Under the pieces are notes generated by a model, which had not been told where the DNA came from, searched no databases, and was given only the letters and a program-made list of their open reading frames with translations. A stretch of 64,000 nt of DNA from Armatimonadota bacterium (GTDB taxonomy: Bacteria > Armatimonadota > UBA5829), in the NCBI GenBank assembly GCA_039679645.1, contig JBDKUO010000053.1:1-64000 (forward strand). The letters are read 5' to 3'. Each line of letters opens with the position of its first letter. Position 1 is the stretch's first letter. Both the position numbers and the translations under genes were made by a program. Below are positions 43,289-51,844 of the stretch, one piece after another.

Positions 43289-45187
43289 TTAGTTAAATAC
43301 TATGGTTCCGAACCTGTCAGGGCTGTGAAAAGTGCCGTAGGGCACGGCCCATGTAAGGTATTCCATTGCGCCTGACGTTGTGCGATTTCGAGTAAGGTTA
43401 AGCGCCCACTTTGTGCCCGTAACCGGAGTGCTCACTTCAAAGGTCTTGAATGGTATAACCATTTCCACGCTATATCCGTCAGCGCTGGTTTGCGCGGCTG
43501 ATTTCCATTCACCATTCCAGCCCGGGTTAAAGACCTTCTGGTCGAACTGCGTTCCCAGAGTATTTGTCGAGAGGTGATAATACGTGCGCTTCTCGTTTGT
43601 CGGGTCGACGAATACTTCCACCGAGTCATCATAAAATGTTGGGCTGTCGCGTTTGGTCACAGCCGCCTGGAGCTTGTCGATCAGCGGTTCGGCTGCCTGG
43701 AATGCTACGTAGAGATTATCGTTATCATATGTCAGCATAGCGGCCGTCTCGACTGGCGCACAATTGCCTTCATTTGTGTAATCGAGCCTGACCTTTGCCG
43801 CATTGCCCCATGCGCCATCATCGAGTTTGCCGTCTATAGTCACCGGCTTATCCGTCCTTGGGATATCGACAGTCGGCAGAGAGATGACATTTGCAGGTAT
43901 CTTCAATGGCGGGTCAGTCGGCGATATATAGGGCTTATATCTCTTTATGTAATCCGCATAGTTTGCCAGAGCAGACGCGCGCGACGAGTAATACTGCCTC
44001 AGCGCATAGTCTTTTGTGTTTGCAGCTAAATTGCACAGCAGCGCGCACTTTCCTGACGGGTCTCTAAAGGGCAGCGCCGCCGGTGATTTATACGCGCCCT
44101 GCCCAAGAGCTGAGGCGAGAGCGTCAGTATAATATGACGATGCAAACAGAGACTCGCCGCCCGCCATGAGCTGCCGAGCAATTCCGATCTGGCCAATGCT
44201 TTGCTCGGGCTTGTCCTTTTGCATGTGCAGCCCAATCCCCGGCGCAACGAGTGTTCTGTATCCGACCGCGCCCATCTGATCCGTCACCAACTGAGTAAAG
44301 GTGGTGTCATTTGTCGTGTAAGCCATTGGCGTAATGAAATCTACCCATCCGTTGTCTGCCCAGTTCTGCCAGTTCTGCATCAGGTTAAGCCTGGCTGTCA
44401 CCGGATCGGAACCGACTGCAGCAGATATCTTTACATGCGGCTTCAAGGCCCGCGTTTGCATGGCGATTCTCTGGACGTATGAGTTGACCTGCCTCTCTCT
44501 GAACTTGTTCCAGAGGATTTGATTTGTTGATAGCCGATCGATACTGATCGGGTCTATCCCGTATTGTTGCTCAAACGCACATCTTGCCGTAGGGTTGTAT
44601 CCGTATGGAGTAGGGGACTGCACCTCGTAGCGTATATAGTCCAGATGCAGCCCGTCGATGTCATACTTCGTGACCAGCTCGGCAAAAAGGCCGGCAAGAA
44701 AGTCTCTTGCGGCGGGGATATCCGGGCTGATCCACAGGCCTCCGTTAGCTGAAAGCTCCTCACTGTATTTGCTGAGCATCACCCAGTCCGGGTGAGCCGT
44801 GAGGATCGCGCCCCTGTCCTTGGTATAGCCTGCGCGAAAGACCCATACCCAGGGGTGGACCTCCATCCCAAGCCTGTGAGCCTCTTCAATCATAGGCGGC
44901 AGCGGGTCAACTGCATTTGCAAAACGCGGGTCGCGCGCCAGCAGTTTTGTAGGGTACGCCGCATAGCCCCTGGCTATCACTTCAGGAAAGAGAACATTTA
45001 TATTTGCCTTATGATATGTCCGCACAAGCTCTCTTATGCCCGAATCAGTCTTGGGTATGGCATCAGCATTGACCCAAATCCCTCTAATCTCAACTGCCGG
45101 GTCTATACACTTATAATCAGCCGCCTCTGATGCCCATACGGTGAACGGTATAATTGCGATCAGAGCAGATATAATCCATTTGAACAT
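43289..45187 (-). CDS. secreted GHL10-type glycosidase with C-terminal CBM9-like domain
   Basis: A 632-aa protein with signal peptide (MFKWIISALIAIIPFTVWA). Residues about 30-400 form a GHL10 (DUF187) TIM barrel: EIRGIWVNADAIPKT, MEVHPWVWVFRAGY, DIDGLHLDYIRYE, GWVDFITPMAYT. Residues about 440-632 match the family 9 carbohydrate-binding / DOMON-like fold: ITIDGKLDDGAW-type start, DDSVEVFVDP, YSVEMVIPF. GHL10 proteins are predicted to cut glycans, some in peptidoglycan or bacterial polysaccharides. The CBM9-like domain should hold it on polysaccharide. It is followed by the URO-D gene 10 bp later. Confidence 0.85.
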   Translation of the reverse strand: MFKWIISALIAIIPFTVWASEAADYKCIDPAVEIRGIWVNADAIPKTDSGIRELVRTYHKANINVLFPEVIARGYAAYPTKLLARDPRFANAVDPLPPMIEEAHRLGMEVHPWVWVFRAGYTKDRGAILTAHPDWVMLSKYSEELSANGGLWISPDIPAARDFLAGLFAELVTKYDIDGLHLDYIRYEVQSPTPYGYNPTARCAFEQQYGIDPISIDRLSTNQILWNKFRERQVNSYVQRIAMQTRALKPHVKISAAVGSDPVTARLNLMQNWQNWADNGWVDFITPMAYTTNDTTFTQLVTDQMGAVGYRTLVAPGIGLHMQKDKPEQSIGQIGIARQLMAGGESLFASSYYTDALASALGQGAYKSPAALPFRDPSGKCALLCNLAANTKDYALRQYYSSRASALANYADYIKRYKPYISPTDPPLKIPANVISLPTVDIPRTDKPVTIDGKLDDGAWGNAAKVRLDYTNEGNCAPVETAAMLTYDNDNLYVAFQAAEPLIDKLQAAVTKRDSPTFYDDSVEVFVDPTNEKRTYYHLSTNTLGTQFDQKVFNPGWNGEWKSAAQTSADGYSVEMVIPFKTFEVSTPVTGTKWALNLTRNRTTSGAMEYLTWAVPYGTFHSPDRFGTIVFN

Positions 45188-45277
45188 AACATAACCTCCG
45201 TGCTTGCAGCCAATATATCAACATTGAGTCGAGTAGTCAATGAGTCTGGAGGCACATATTATACTGGAGATTCCGGG

Positions 45278-45306
45278 TTGTCAAGCTGCTTTTGCCGTGA
45301 TATCAT
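45278..45306 (+). promoter_or_regulatory. promoter upstream of the TPP riboswitch
   Basis: TTGTCA (45278-45283), 17 bp, TATCAT (45301-45306). The start would fall near 45313, directly before the riboswitch. Confidence 0.65.
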
Positions 45307-45315
45307 AGTCCCGTA

Positions 45316-45416
45316 AACCGCTGGGGGTGCTGGTAGAGCAGCTGAGAGAAGCGGCGTAATGACGCTTCATCCCTTTGAACCTGATCCGGGTAATGCCGGC
45401 GTAGGAAACGCGGAAG
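45316..45416 (+). ncRNA. TPP (THI-box) riboswitch
   Basis: The conserved segments of the thiamine pyrophosphate aptamer appear in order: CTGGGGGTGC, then CTGAGA, then CCCTTTGAACCTGATCCGGG and TAATGCCGGCGTAGGAA. P1 closes by CCGC (45318-45321) with GCGG (45410-45413). It lies 103 bp before thi4. No intrinsic terminator is obvious between them, so control is probably at translation; a small hairpin (CCGTC/GACGG near 45487-45500) sits just before the GGGGGT site. Confidence 0.95.
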
Positions 45417-45518
45417 TCTCCTTTGGAAGACCTCACGTTAGCGCGTAATCGCGCATGCTCACCTTCTGCCGCCCAAGTATATCATCCGTCGTTTGACGGA
45501 CCATTGGGGGTAACTCAA

Positions 45519-46301
45519 ATGATCGAAAACATCTCAGACCTGGAAGTATCGCGGCTGATTATGCGCGACTACTTCGCCATGCTCGAAGACTCTCTCGAGT
45601 CAGACGTGATAATAGTCGGCGGCGGGCCGAGCGGCCTTGTAGCGGCCTATACGCTTGCCGAGCAGGGCAAGAAAGTCACCATTATGGAGAAGCGCCTCTC
45701 GCCGGGCGGCGGAATCTGGGGAGGCGGTAAAGGTTTCAACAGAGTCATTCTCGAACCGGACGTGCGTGACATTCTCCGTGAAATCGACGTTGAAGCAAAA
45801 GAACATGACGGCTACCTGGTGGTCTCATCAGTCCTGCTCGCTTCAGCTCTCATTAAGAAGGCCATCGAGAGCGGCGTAACGCTTCTCAATCTTTTTACGA
45901 TAGAGGATGTCTACTTTGATGAGGACCGTGCTCTGGCGGGGGTCGTCGCAAATGATACGGGGTATAAGATGATGAATCTTCCCGTCGATCCCCTCACCTT
46001 TAGGAGCAAGCTCGTGATGGACAGCACTGGGCACGAAGCGATTGTGCTCAATTTCCTAGCCAAGCGGGGAATAGTCCAGATCAAGGGTGAGGACACAATG
46101 AACGCTCAGATGGGCGAAAACGGCGTCGTCGATGGCACGCGTGAAGTTTATCCAGGCTTGATTATCACAGGCATGGCCTGCGCGCAGTTCTTCGGCACAT
46201 CCCGAATGGGCCCGATCTTCGGCGGCATGCTGCTCTCTGGTAAGAAAGCAGCGGATATCGCTATGAAGAAACTTGCCGGTGAGGGAGTAGGTGTGAATTA
46301 G
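45519..46301 (+). CDS. thi4: Thi4-type thiazole synthase, non-cysteine form
   Basis: A 260-aa FAD/NAD-binding enzyme that makes the ADP-thiazole precursor of thiamine from NAD, glycine and a sulfur source. ATG 45519 (GGGGGT upstream) is chosen; a longer frame starts inside the region just after the riboswitch. The FAD motif is VIIVGGGPSGLVAAYTLA and IMEKRLSPGGGIWGGG follows. Yeast THI4 donates sulfur from a cysteine just before a MDP motif. Here the matching stretch reads NLPVDPL, with no cysteine, so the enzyme should use free sulfide as archaeal and anaerobic bacterial forms do. Those usually have His at this place, and a Pro is unusual. Regulated by the TPP riboswitch. Confidence 0.9.
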   Translation: MIENISDLEVSRLIMRDYFAMLEDSLESDVIIVGGGPSGLVAAYTLAEQGKKVTIMEKRLSPGGGIWGGGKGFNRVILEPDVRDILREIDVEAKEHDGYLVVSSVLLASALIKKAIESGVTLLNLFTIEDVYFDEDRALAGVVANDTGYKMMNLPVDPLTFRSKLVMDSTGHEAIVLNFLAKRGIVQIKGEDTMNAQMGENGVVDGTREVYPGLIITGMACAQFFGTSRMGPIFGGMLLSGKKAADIAMKKLAGEGVGVN

Positions 46302-46317
46302 TTACCGTCTCTAAAAA

Positions 46318-46346
46318 TTGACATTCGCCCTCTGCTGTGCTAGCAT
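46318..46346 (+). promoter_or_regulatory. promoter of the dihydrolipoamide dehydrogenase gene
   Basis: TTGACA (46318-46323), exactly 17 bp, TAGCAT (46341-46346), with a predicted start near 46353. Confidence 0.7.
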
Positions 46347-46382
46347 AAATCGACTTTTTCATGCGTACAGCAGGGGGTTGTT

Positions 46383-47921
46383 TTGGTTAATAATATGTCC
46401 CGCACAGAATCGCTTGTGCTCCCCAAACTGAGTGATCTTTCTTCGCTCCTGTCGGATAAATCCACATTCGAGGGAACCGACCCATCCGGTATGGTCTTTC
46501 CCGGTATTAAGGAACAACTTATGCAATCATCTAACTACGAGACCGACATCATAGTGATAGGCACCGGACCGGGCGGATATGTCGCTGCCATCAGAGCCGC
46601 ACAGCTCGGCGCTCGTGTTGTAGTGGTCGAGAAGAACTCCGTCGGAGGCACATGTCTCAACGTGGGATGCATTCCCACCAAGGTGCTGCTCTCCAGCGTG
46701 GCTGTTCTGGACCATGTAAAACATGGAGCCGAGTTCGGCGTTGAGACATCTGAGCCCAAGCTCAACGTATCTACAATGATGAAGCGCAAGGCCAACATCG
46801 TCAAGCAGCTTACAGGCGGTGTCGAAGGCCTGTTCAGAAAGAATAAGATCAAGCTTGTCAGAGGTCACGGCAAGATAGTCGATACGCACACTGTCGCAGT
46901 AGAGACTGCAAAGGGTGTTGAGACCCTTAAGGCCGAGAAAATTCTGATTGCAACAGGTTCCGTCTCAGCTCGGCTGCCTATGGCAGGTTTCGAGATCGGC
47001 AAAGATGTCTGGACAAGCAATGAAGCGCTCGAGTTTACCGAAGCTCCCAAGAAGATGCTCATCGTGGGCGCCGGAGCCATCGGCCTTGAGTTTGGCTACA
47101 CATTCGCCCGACTGGGGACTGAGGTCCTCGTGGTCGAGATGATGAGCCAGATTATGCCTGCAGCCGACACCGAGATCGCCAACACTCTCCAGAAGTCGCT
47201 GGAGAAGGCCGGCATGAAGTTTATGCTCGGCGCTGGTGTCACTCGCGCGGAGGACATCAAGGGCGGCAAGAGAGTTTACATCAAGTCCAATGGCAAAGAA
47301 GAAGCTATGGACTTCAATAAGATCCTGGTCGCTGTCGGCAGGCGCGCAGTTATGGACAATATCGGCCTGGATGAGGTCGGCATTGAGCACGACAAGCGCA
47401 AGATTATTGTCAACGAGCACATGCAGACCAACATCCCCAACATCTACGCAATCGGTGATGTAATAGGCGAACCTATGCTGGCGCATGTAGGCTGGACAGA
47501 GGGCATAGTCGCAGTCGAGCACGCGATGGGTATGAACTCAAAAATGAGCTACAAGGCCTTCCCGGCCTGTGTCTACACCACTCCCGAGTGCGCATCAGTC
47601 GGACTAACCGAAGCTCAAGCCAGAGAGCGATACAAGGACGTGCGCGTAGGCAAGTTCGACTTCAGCCACAACGGCAAGGCTATGGGTATCGGCGAGACCG
47701 AAGGTTTCGTGAAGTTCATCGTCGACGGCAAGTACGGCGGTATACTGGGCGTGCACATTGTAGGTCCGCATGCTACCGACTTGATCGCCGAAGCGGCCCT
47801 TGCGATCACCAATGAGCTGACGGTCGATGAGGTGATGGCGACCATCCACTCTCACCCGACCTTGAGCGAAGTTATGCAGGAAGCCGCATACGATTCTATG
47901 GGCAGGGCAATACATAAGTGA
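46383..47921 (+). CDS. lpdA: dihydrolipoamide dehydrogenase
   Basis: A 512-aa flavoprotein disulfide reductase, the E3 component of 2-oxo-acid dehydrogenase or glycine cleavage complexes. The FAD motif is DIIVIGTGPGGYVAAIRAAQ, the redox pair C91/C96 lies in GGTCLNVGCIPTK, the NAD motif is IVGAGAIGLEFGYTFA, and the active-site HSHPTLSE is near the C-terminus. The TTG at 46383 has GGGGG five bases upstream. It gives a 46-residue N-terminal extension not typical of the family. ATG 46521, with AAGGA upstream, gives a normal-length protein and is a real alternative. No complex subunits are adjacent. Confidence 0.92.
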   Translation: MVNNMSRTESLVLPKLSDLSSLLSDKSTFEGTDPSGMVFPGIKEQLMQSSNYETDIIVIGTGPGGYVAAIRAAQLGARVVVVEKNSVGGTCLNVGCIPTKVLLSSVAVLDHVKHGAEFGVETSEPKLNVSTMMKRKANIVKQLTGGVEGLFRKNKIKLVRGHGKIVDTHTVAVETAKGVETLKAEKILIATGSVSARLPMAGFEIGKDVWTSNEALEFTEAPKKMLIVGAGAIGLEFGYTFARLGTEVLVVEMMSQIMPAADTEIANTLQKSLEKAGMKFMLGAGVTRAEDIKGGKRVYIKSNGKEEAMDFNKILVAVGRRAVMDNIGLDEVGIEHDKRKIIVNEHMQTNIPNIYAIGDVIGEPMLAHVGWTEGIVAVEHAMGMNSKMSYKAFPACVYTTPECASVGLTEAQARERYKDVRVGKFDFSHNGKAMGIGETEGFVKFIVDGKYGGILGVHIVGPHATDLIAEAALAITNELTVDEVMATIHSHPTLSEVMQEAAYDSMGRAIHK

Positions 47922-47961
47922 TTTTATATTGCATATTCTATATTAATTATTGATTGAGATG

Positions 47962-47993
47962 GCCCGGTGAGGATTGCTTGCCGGGCTTTTTAT
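47962..47993 (+). terminator. terminator after lpdA
   Basis: GCCCGG (47962-47967) pairs with CCGGGC (47981-47986), followed by TTTTTATTT. Confidence 0.75.
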
Positions 47994-48034
47994 TTCCAGG
48001 CTTAACACGAACCTTTCAGTGCAGTTCCACTATG

Positions 48035-48092
48035 TTCGGGCTGGATATCCGATCCAGCCCGAAACAGAACTTCGCGATTTCAGATCGCGGAA
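48035..48092. repeat. family A hairpin repeat, best copy
   Basis: TTCGGGCTGGAT (48035-48046), loop ATCCG, ATCCAGCCCGAA (48052-48063): a perfect 12-bp stem. ACAGAAC follows, then a second hairpin CGCGAT-TTCAG-ATCGCG (about 48073-48089). Copies occur at 40811, 49090, 50253, 54244 and 56721. Confidence 0.8.
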
Positions 48093-48213
48093 ATTCCTTT
48101 TCGCACTCGATCACATGCAACTCTAGTCTGTGCAACCATTAAGTCCGCACGAACAATCAAGTATCCAGTGCAAAGTGCATGGTTAAATTGATAATAAACC
48201 AAGGGGAGGCTCG

Positions 48214-49083
48214 ATGGAACAGGACTACTACAAGTGGGTTTACGATGCGATCGTTCATATCGAGGCGAACCTCGGTGAAGCGATTAATCTATCACAAGTG
48301 GCCGAGCAGGCGGGATATTCCGTCTTCCATTTCAGTCGAATATTTCAGGGTGTGACGGGTGAGACGGTGATGGATTATGTGCGTAAACGCCGGCTGACCG
48401 AGGCGGCGAGGGCACTAGTGCAGACAGATCGGCGCATCTTGGACATTGCGCTCGACTGGCAGTACGATTCACACGAGGCTTTCACCCGGGCATTCAAACG
48501 AGCTTGCGGACTAACACCCGTCGAATATCGAAGTCGTGGTATTTTCATACCACTTCGCGAAGCTCTTTCCCTTGCAGACATTGAACCTCTGGGTATGAAA
48601 GGAGCAGCAATGGAAACTCGTATTATTAATCTGCCCGCCATGCGCGTGGTTGGTCTGGGCTATATCGGTAAAAACGAAAATGCAGAAATTTCCTCGATGT
48701 GGGGTGACTTCATTCCGCGTATCCATGAAATACAAGGCAAGATACAACCTGGAGTTATGCTTGGCGTATGTGGTGACTCGCATGAAGATGGCTCATTTCG
48801 ATATGTAGCCGGATACGAAGTCGATGATGATGCTCCAGTGCCCGATGGAATGACAATATTCGATGTTCCTGCCGCCACCTATGCTGTCGTCACCCAGCAC
48901 GGAGAGCTCTCTGATGAAAAAAGCGGCTTGGGTGCGGCTCTTAACTTTGTGTATCGTGAATGGTTGCCGACAAGTGGCTATCAACGTGCTGACACACCGG
49001 ACCTTGAATGGTATGACGAGCGTTTCCGTCCAGGCCAAGAGGACTCGGAGATGGATGTTTATACGCCTATCGTGCCTGAATAA
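48214..49083 (+). CDS. AraC-family regulator with GyrI-like effector domain
   Basis: A 289-aa protein with ATG 48214 after AAGGGGAGG. The N-terminal AraC/MarA DNA-binding domain holds both helix-turn-helices (INLSQVAEQAGYSVFHFSRIFQ and ILDIALDWQYDSHEAFTRAFK), about residues 8-108. Residues about 130-289 form a GyrI-like / Rob-type ligand-binding domain (METRIINLPAMRVVGLGY, YVAGYEVDDDAPVPDGM, EWYDERF). This arrangement matches Rob and BltR-type multidrug or stress regulators that bind hydrophobic cations. No transporter gene is next to it, so the target is unknown. Confidence 0.9.
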   Translation: MEQDYYKWVYDAIVHIEANLGEAINLSQVAEQAGYSVFHFSRIFQGVTGETVMDYVRKRRLTEAARALVQTDRRILDIALDWQYDSHEAFTRAFKRACGLTPVEYRSRGIFIPLREALSLADIEPLGMKGAAMETRIINLPAMRVVGLGYIGKNENAEISSMWGDFIPRIHEIQGKIQPGVMLGVCGDSHEDGSFRYVAGYEVDDDAPVPDGMTIFDVPAATYAVVTQHGELSDEKSGLGAALNFVYREWLPTSGYQRADTPDLEWYDERFRPGQEDSEMDVYTPIVPE

Positions 49084-49089
49084 AATTCT

Positions 49090-49126
49090 TTGTCCGGGCT
49101 GGATATCCGATCCAGATCGAGACAAA
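49090..49126. repeat. family A hairpin repeat copy after the AraC gene
   Basis: TTTGTC and GACAAA enclose CTGGAT-ATCCG-ATCCAG. The inner six pairs and the loop match the other copies, while the outer stem is different but still paired. It may act as the terminator of the AraC gene. Confidence 0.65.
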
Positions 49127-49176
49127 GCACCCAGTCAAACCCAAGCAGTGTGTGTTGAGCATGCACAAACAAACAG

Positions 49177-49204
49177 ACCGCCTAAGTTTTGAATTCGGGC
49201 GGCC
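49177..49204 (-). terminator. probable terminator of the PEP-CTERM gene
   Basis: On the minus strand a GCCGCC/GGCGGT stem, with an inner GAATTC/CTTA part, is followed by TGTTTGTTT, 35 bp past the stop. Confidence 0.5.
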
Positions 49205-49237
49205 TGCTTCATCTTCTTGGAGTTTAAACTGGAGACA

Positions 49238-49897
49238 TCATTTCTTTCGTCGAATGATCATTTTGCCAAGAACTCCCAGCCCTCCAAGCAAAACGACAAT
49301 ACTCGATGGTTCGGGTGTGCACAAAGTGCTGACGCAGAACCTGTCCAGGTAAGCAGTCTGTCCTGCTGCAACATTGAAGTGCCAGACAAACTCTTCCCAG
49401 TCCGGGTTCGGCATGATTGTGCCTGTGAGGTTGTCGGTTAACCAATTACCCGAGTTTACCTTGTTGATTATTTGCCAACTGGTTTCGTAGCCTGCCGGTG
49501 CGACCAGATTGAACGAGTCTGCATTCGGAAACGCATAAACGGCTTCATCCCACACATATTTTATGGGATTGTTGTTGTCGTAGTTGTTGACATGGAAGAT
49601 CAGGTCAACGACTACATTGCCGGTGCCGTTTGTGTTATCCACACCAATGTAGCCTGCTTCATACCAGTGCAGTGAATTCACATCACCTGTGGTTCTTATG
49701 TCGTCACATATCCATTCTCCCTCATCCCAGATTGGGCCTATGACGGTTTCAGGTTTCTGCCAATTCGAGCTATTGAAGTTCCAGCACAGCGTTCTTTGAG
49801 GATTGAACGGCGGATTGTTTGTGTATGCCTGGGCGGTCGACATTGCAATTATGCCGATCAGGCAGCACAACACAACAATAAAGCAAAACCTATTCAT
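49238..49897 (-). CDS. exported PEP-CTERM sorting-domain protein
   Basis: A 219-aa protein with a signal peptide (MNRFCFIVVLCCLIGIIAMSTAQA), a beta-rich extracellular domain, and the C-terminal signal TPEPSSIVVLLGGLGVLGKM followed by RRKK. That pattern marks it for the exosortase/archaeosortase system, which usually works together with exopolysaccharide export in diderm bacteria. No exosortase gene lies in this window. ATG 49897 has AGGAGAGG upstream; a GTG one codon earlier is possible. The mature domain is not recognised. Confidence 0.85.
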   Translation of the reverse strand: MNRFCFIVVLCCLIGIIAMSTAQAYTNNPPFNPQRTLCWNFNSSNWQKPETVIGPIWDEGEWICDDIRTTGDVNSLHWYEAGYIGVDNTNGTGNVVVDLIFHVNNYDNNNPIKYVWDEAVYAFPNADSFNLVAPAGYETSWQIINKVNSGNWLTDNLTGTIMPNPDWEEFVWHFNVAAGQTAYLDRFCVSTLCTPEPSSIVVLLGGLGVLGKMIIRRKK

Positions 49898-50324
49898 CAC
49901 TTTCCTCTCCTTTCTTGTGTAATGCGCAATTCGTTTATTGCAGCGATATCTTTTGCCTGGACCACCCCCTTAAGCATTTTTTGCGTGTTTGTAATAAGCT
50001 GCAGAGAGTCGTAAATGATAAATATATAATCATTACTGTGACACATATGGTTGAGCATGGCGTATTATCACACAGATAATGAGGCTTGTCAAGGGGTAAG
50101 TCGAAAGAAAGTGTGTGCAAAGGTGTTGTAAATGGTATGCAACTACCTTATGATCTTAAGGTTGCTGTGAAATAATGTTTTTGTGGATGAGGGTCTTTTT
50201 CTTCGATAGACTGCCCTAGAGTGGAACAAATTCTGCGGGGATGACGCTTATGTTCGGGCTGGATATCCGATCCAGCCCGAAACAGAACTGTGCGATTTTA
50301 ATAGTCGAGATTACTGCTCATCTA
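49898..50324. other. long intergenic region
   Basis: No gene of recognisable type is seen in these bases. A family A hairpin (TTCGGGCTGGAT at 50253-50264 pairing with 50270-50281, followed by ACAGAAC) is the only clear structure; its second hairpin is degraded. The promoter for the PEP-CTERM gene should lie in the first 150 bases. Confidence 0.6.
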
Positions 50325-50432
50325 CTATTCCGTCTCCGCATGCTTAGCCTTATGCACTTCGCGCCGGATAAGTGAGTGCTGCAGCCAATCCATCATTAAG
50401 CGCCATATTGAAGACTCAAGTTCGTAAATCAA
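50325..50432 (-). CDS. possible 35-residue small protein downstream of the GspE-type gene
   Basis: A TTG at 50432 is preceded at 6 nt by AGGAGG and opens a 35-codon frame to TAG at 50325. The peptide (MIYELESSIWRLMMDWLQHS...) reads as an amphipathic helix with an acidic start and a basic end. It lies 78 bp after the stop of the anti-sigma/GspE gene on the same strand and may be the third gene of that operon. It is too short for any family call; the strong ribosome site is the main evidence. Confidence 0.4.
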   Translation of the reverse strand: MIYELESSIWRLMMDWLQHSLIRREVHKAKHAETE

Positions 50433-50510
50433 CACACACCTCCTGCGAAATGATTAAGTCATCAGACTACATATCTCTATAGCCCGGCAGTGGGTTTGTG
50501 CTAAATTCAC

Positions 50511-51842
50511 TCACTCAGTTAAAGCCAATACTCTTAGCGCCTCTTCTGCTGTAGTCAGCCCATCGAGCACCTTACGGCGCGCATCTTCTTTGATGGGCAT
50601 AAAACCATTTGAAATTGCAGTTCGAAGCAGTTCATCGATTGGAGCGCCTTCTCCAATCATCTCGCGAAGATGCCTGTCGATGACCAGCAGTTCATATATC
50701 GCCGCTCTGCCTCTGTAGCCCGTTCCATGGCATTTTTCACATCCTTTACCCTTGAAGACTTCATGCGCTTTCATATCATCTTCAGTGATTTTCAAAGCCT
50801 TGAGAGCCGGGATCACTTCAAGCACACGCTCTTTGCAGTCAGGGCACACACGCCTAATAAGCCGCTGGTTCATTGCGCCGAGTAGGGCTGCAGATATTAA
50901 AAAGTCCTCGATGCCCATATCTCGCAGCCGCTGGATCGCACCGATGCTATCATTCGTATGCAATTGTGTAAGGATCAAATGACCGCAGATTGCCGCTTCG
51001 ATAGAAATCTCGGCGGTTTCTTTATCCCTGATCTCGCCGACCATTATTATGTCTGGATCATGACGCAGGAAAGACCTCATCGCGGCAGCAAATGTATACC
51101 CCACTTTCTTGTGCACCTGAGTCTGGTTCACACCATTCATAAGATATTCAACAGGATCTTCAATGGTCAAAATTTTCCTGTCCGGATTATTAATTTCAAG
51201 GAGCACTGAATAAAGAGTCGTGGTCTTACCTGAACCAGTCGGACCACCGGTAAGAAATATTCCGCCTGGCTGATGAATCAAATCTCTGATTGCTTGGAGG
51301 TGATCAGGATACATATATATCTTGTCGAGGCCGATCAGCGGCACGCTTTTATCCAGTATGCGCATCACAATCCCTTCGCCATAGACAAACGGGCAAAAGG
51401 CTACTCGGATATCATAGTCCTGACCGTCGAGTTTCCACGGCATCCTGCCGTCCTGTGGAAGCCTTGTCTCCGACGTGTCCACATCAGCCATCATCTTAAT
51501 CCGCGTAACAATGCCTATGCGCTCAGCAGAATCGATCGACATTACATCGTGCATCACTCCGTCGATTCGATATCGCACTCTCAGCATATTATCTCTCTGC
51601 CCTTCCAGGTGGATATCCGAAGCCTTGCTTTTGATGGCATTGTCGATGATATCATCGACTTTCTTTACAATGGCCTGCTCGGATGCGGCCTCTGTCCACG
51701 ATAGGAGCCTGCGCGCACCCTCGAGTTCGTGGCGGCATGCAGGGCATCTGGCAAGATGCTCCTCGAGCTTGATTTTCTGATCCTCTGAAAGCTCGCCTTT
51801 CAGATAAGCGATAATCTCTGTCCTTGCCTGTTCGCAGTTCAT
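50511..51842 (-). CDS. zinc-finger anti-sigma domain fused to GspE/PilB-type secretion ATPase
   Basis: A 443-aa fusion. Residues 1-45 are a zf-HC2 anti-sigma zinc domain with C3 and H29-x3-C33-x2-C36 (HLARCPAC). Residues about 58-443 are a type II secretion / type IV pilus ATPase that lacks the usual large N-terminal N1 domain: SKASDIHLEG, Walker A GGPTGSGKT (199-207), the Asp box ILTIEDPVEY, Walker B DIIMVGEIRD (264-273), the His box QLHTND, and the tetracysteine site CPDC...CEKCHGTGYRGR. All ATPase motifs appear intact. The gene starts 2 bp after the stop of an ECF sigma gene, with GGGAGGAA as its ribosome site, so the two are made together. The zinc domain should bind and hold that sigma factor. 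Other pilus or secretion genes are absent here. Confidence 0.9.
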   Translation of the reverse strand: MNCEQARTEIIAYLKGELSEDQKIKLEEHLARCPACRHELEGARRLLSWTEAASEQAIVKKVDDIIDNAIKSKASDIHLEGQRDNMLRVRYRIDGVMHDVMSIDSAERIGIVTRIKMMADVDTSETRLPQDGRMPWKLDGQDYDIRVAFCPFVYGEGIVMRILDKSVPLIGLDKIYMYPDHLQAIRDLIHQPGGIFLTGGPTGSGKTTTLYSVLLEINNPDRKILTIEDPVEYLMNGVNQTQVHKKVGYTFAAAMRSFLRHDPDIIMVGEIRDKETAEISIEAAICGHLILTQLHTNDSIGAIQRLRDMGIEDFLISAALLGAMNQRLIRRVCPDCKERVLEVIPALKALKITEDDMKAHEVFKGKGCEKCHGTGYRGRAAIYELLVIDRHLREMIGEGAPIDELLRTAISNGFMPIKEDARRKVLDGLTTAEEALRVLALTE

Positions 51843-51844
51843 GG

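Noticed and set aside
45423-45518. 32-residue N-terminal extension of Thi4
   Set aside because: It begins immediately after the riboswitch and has no ribosome site; ATG 45519 has GGGGGT and matches the family length.
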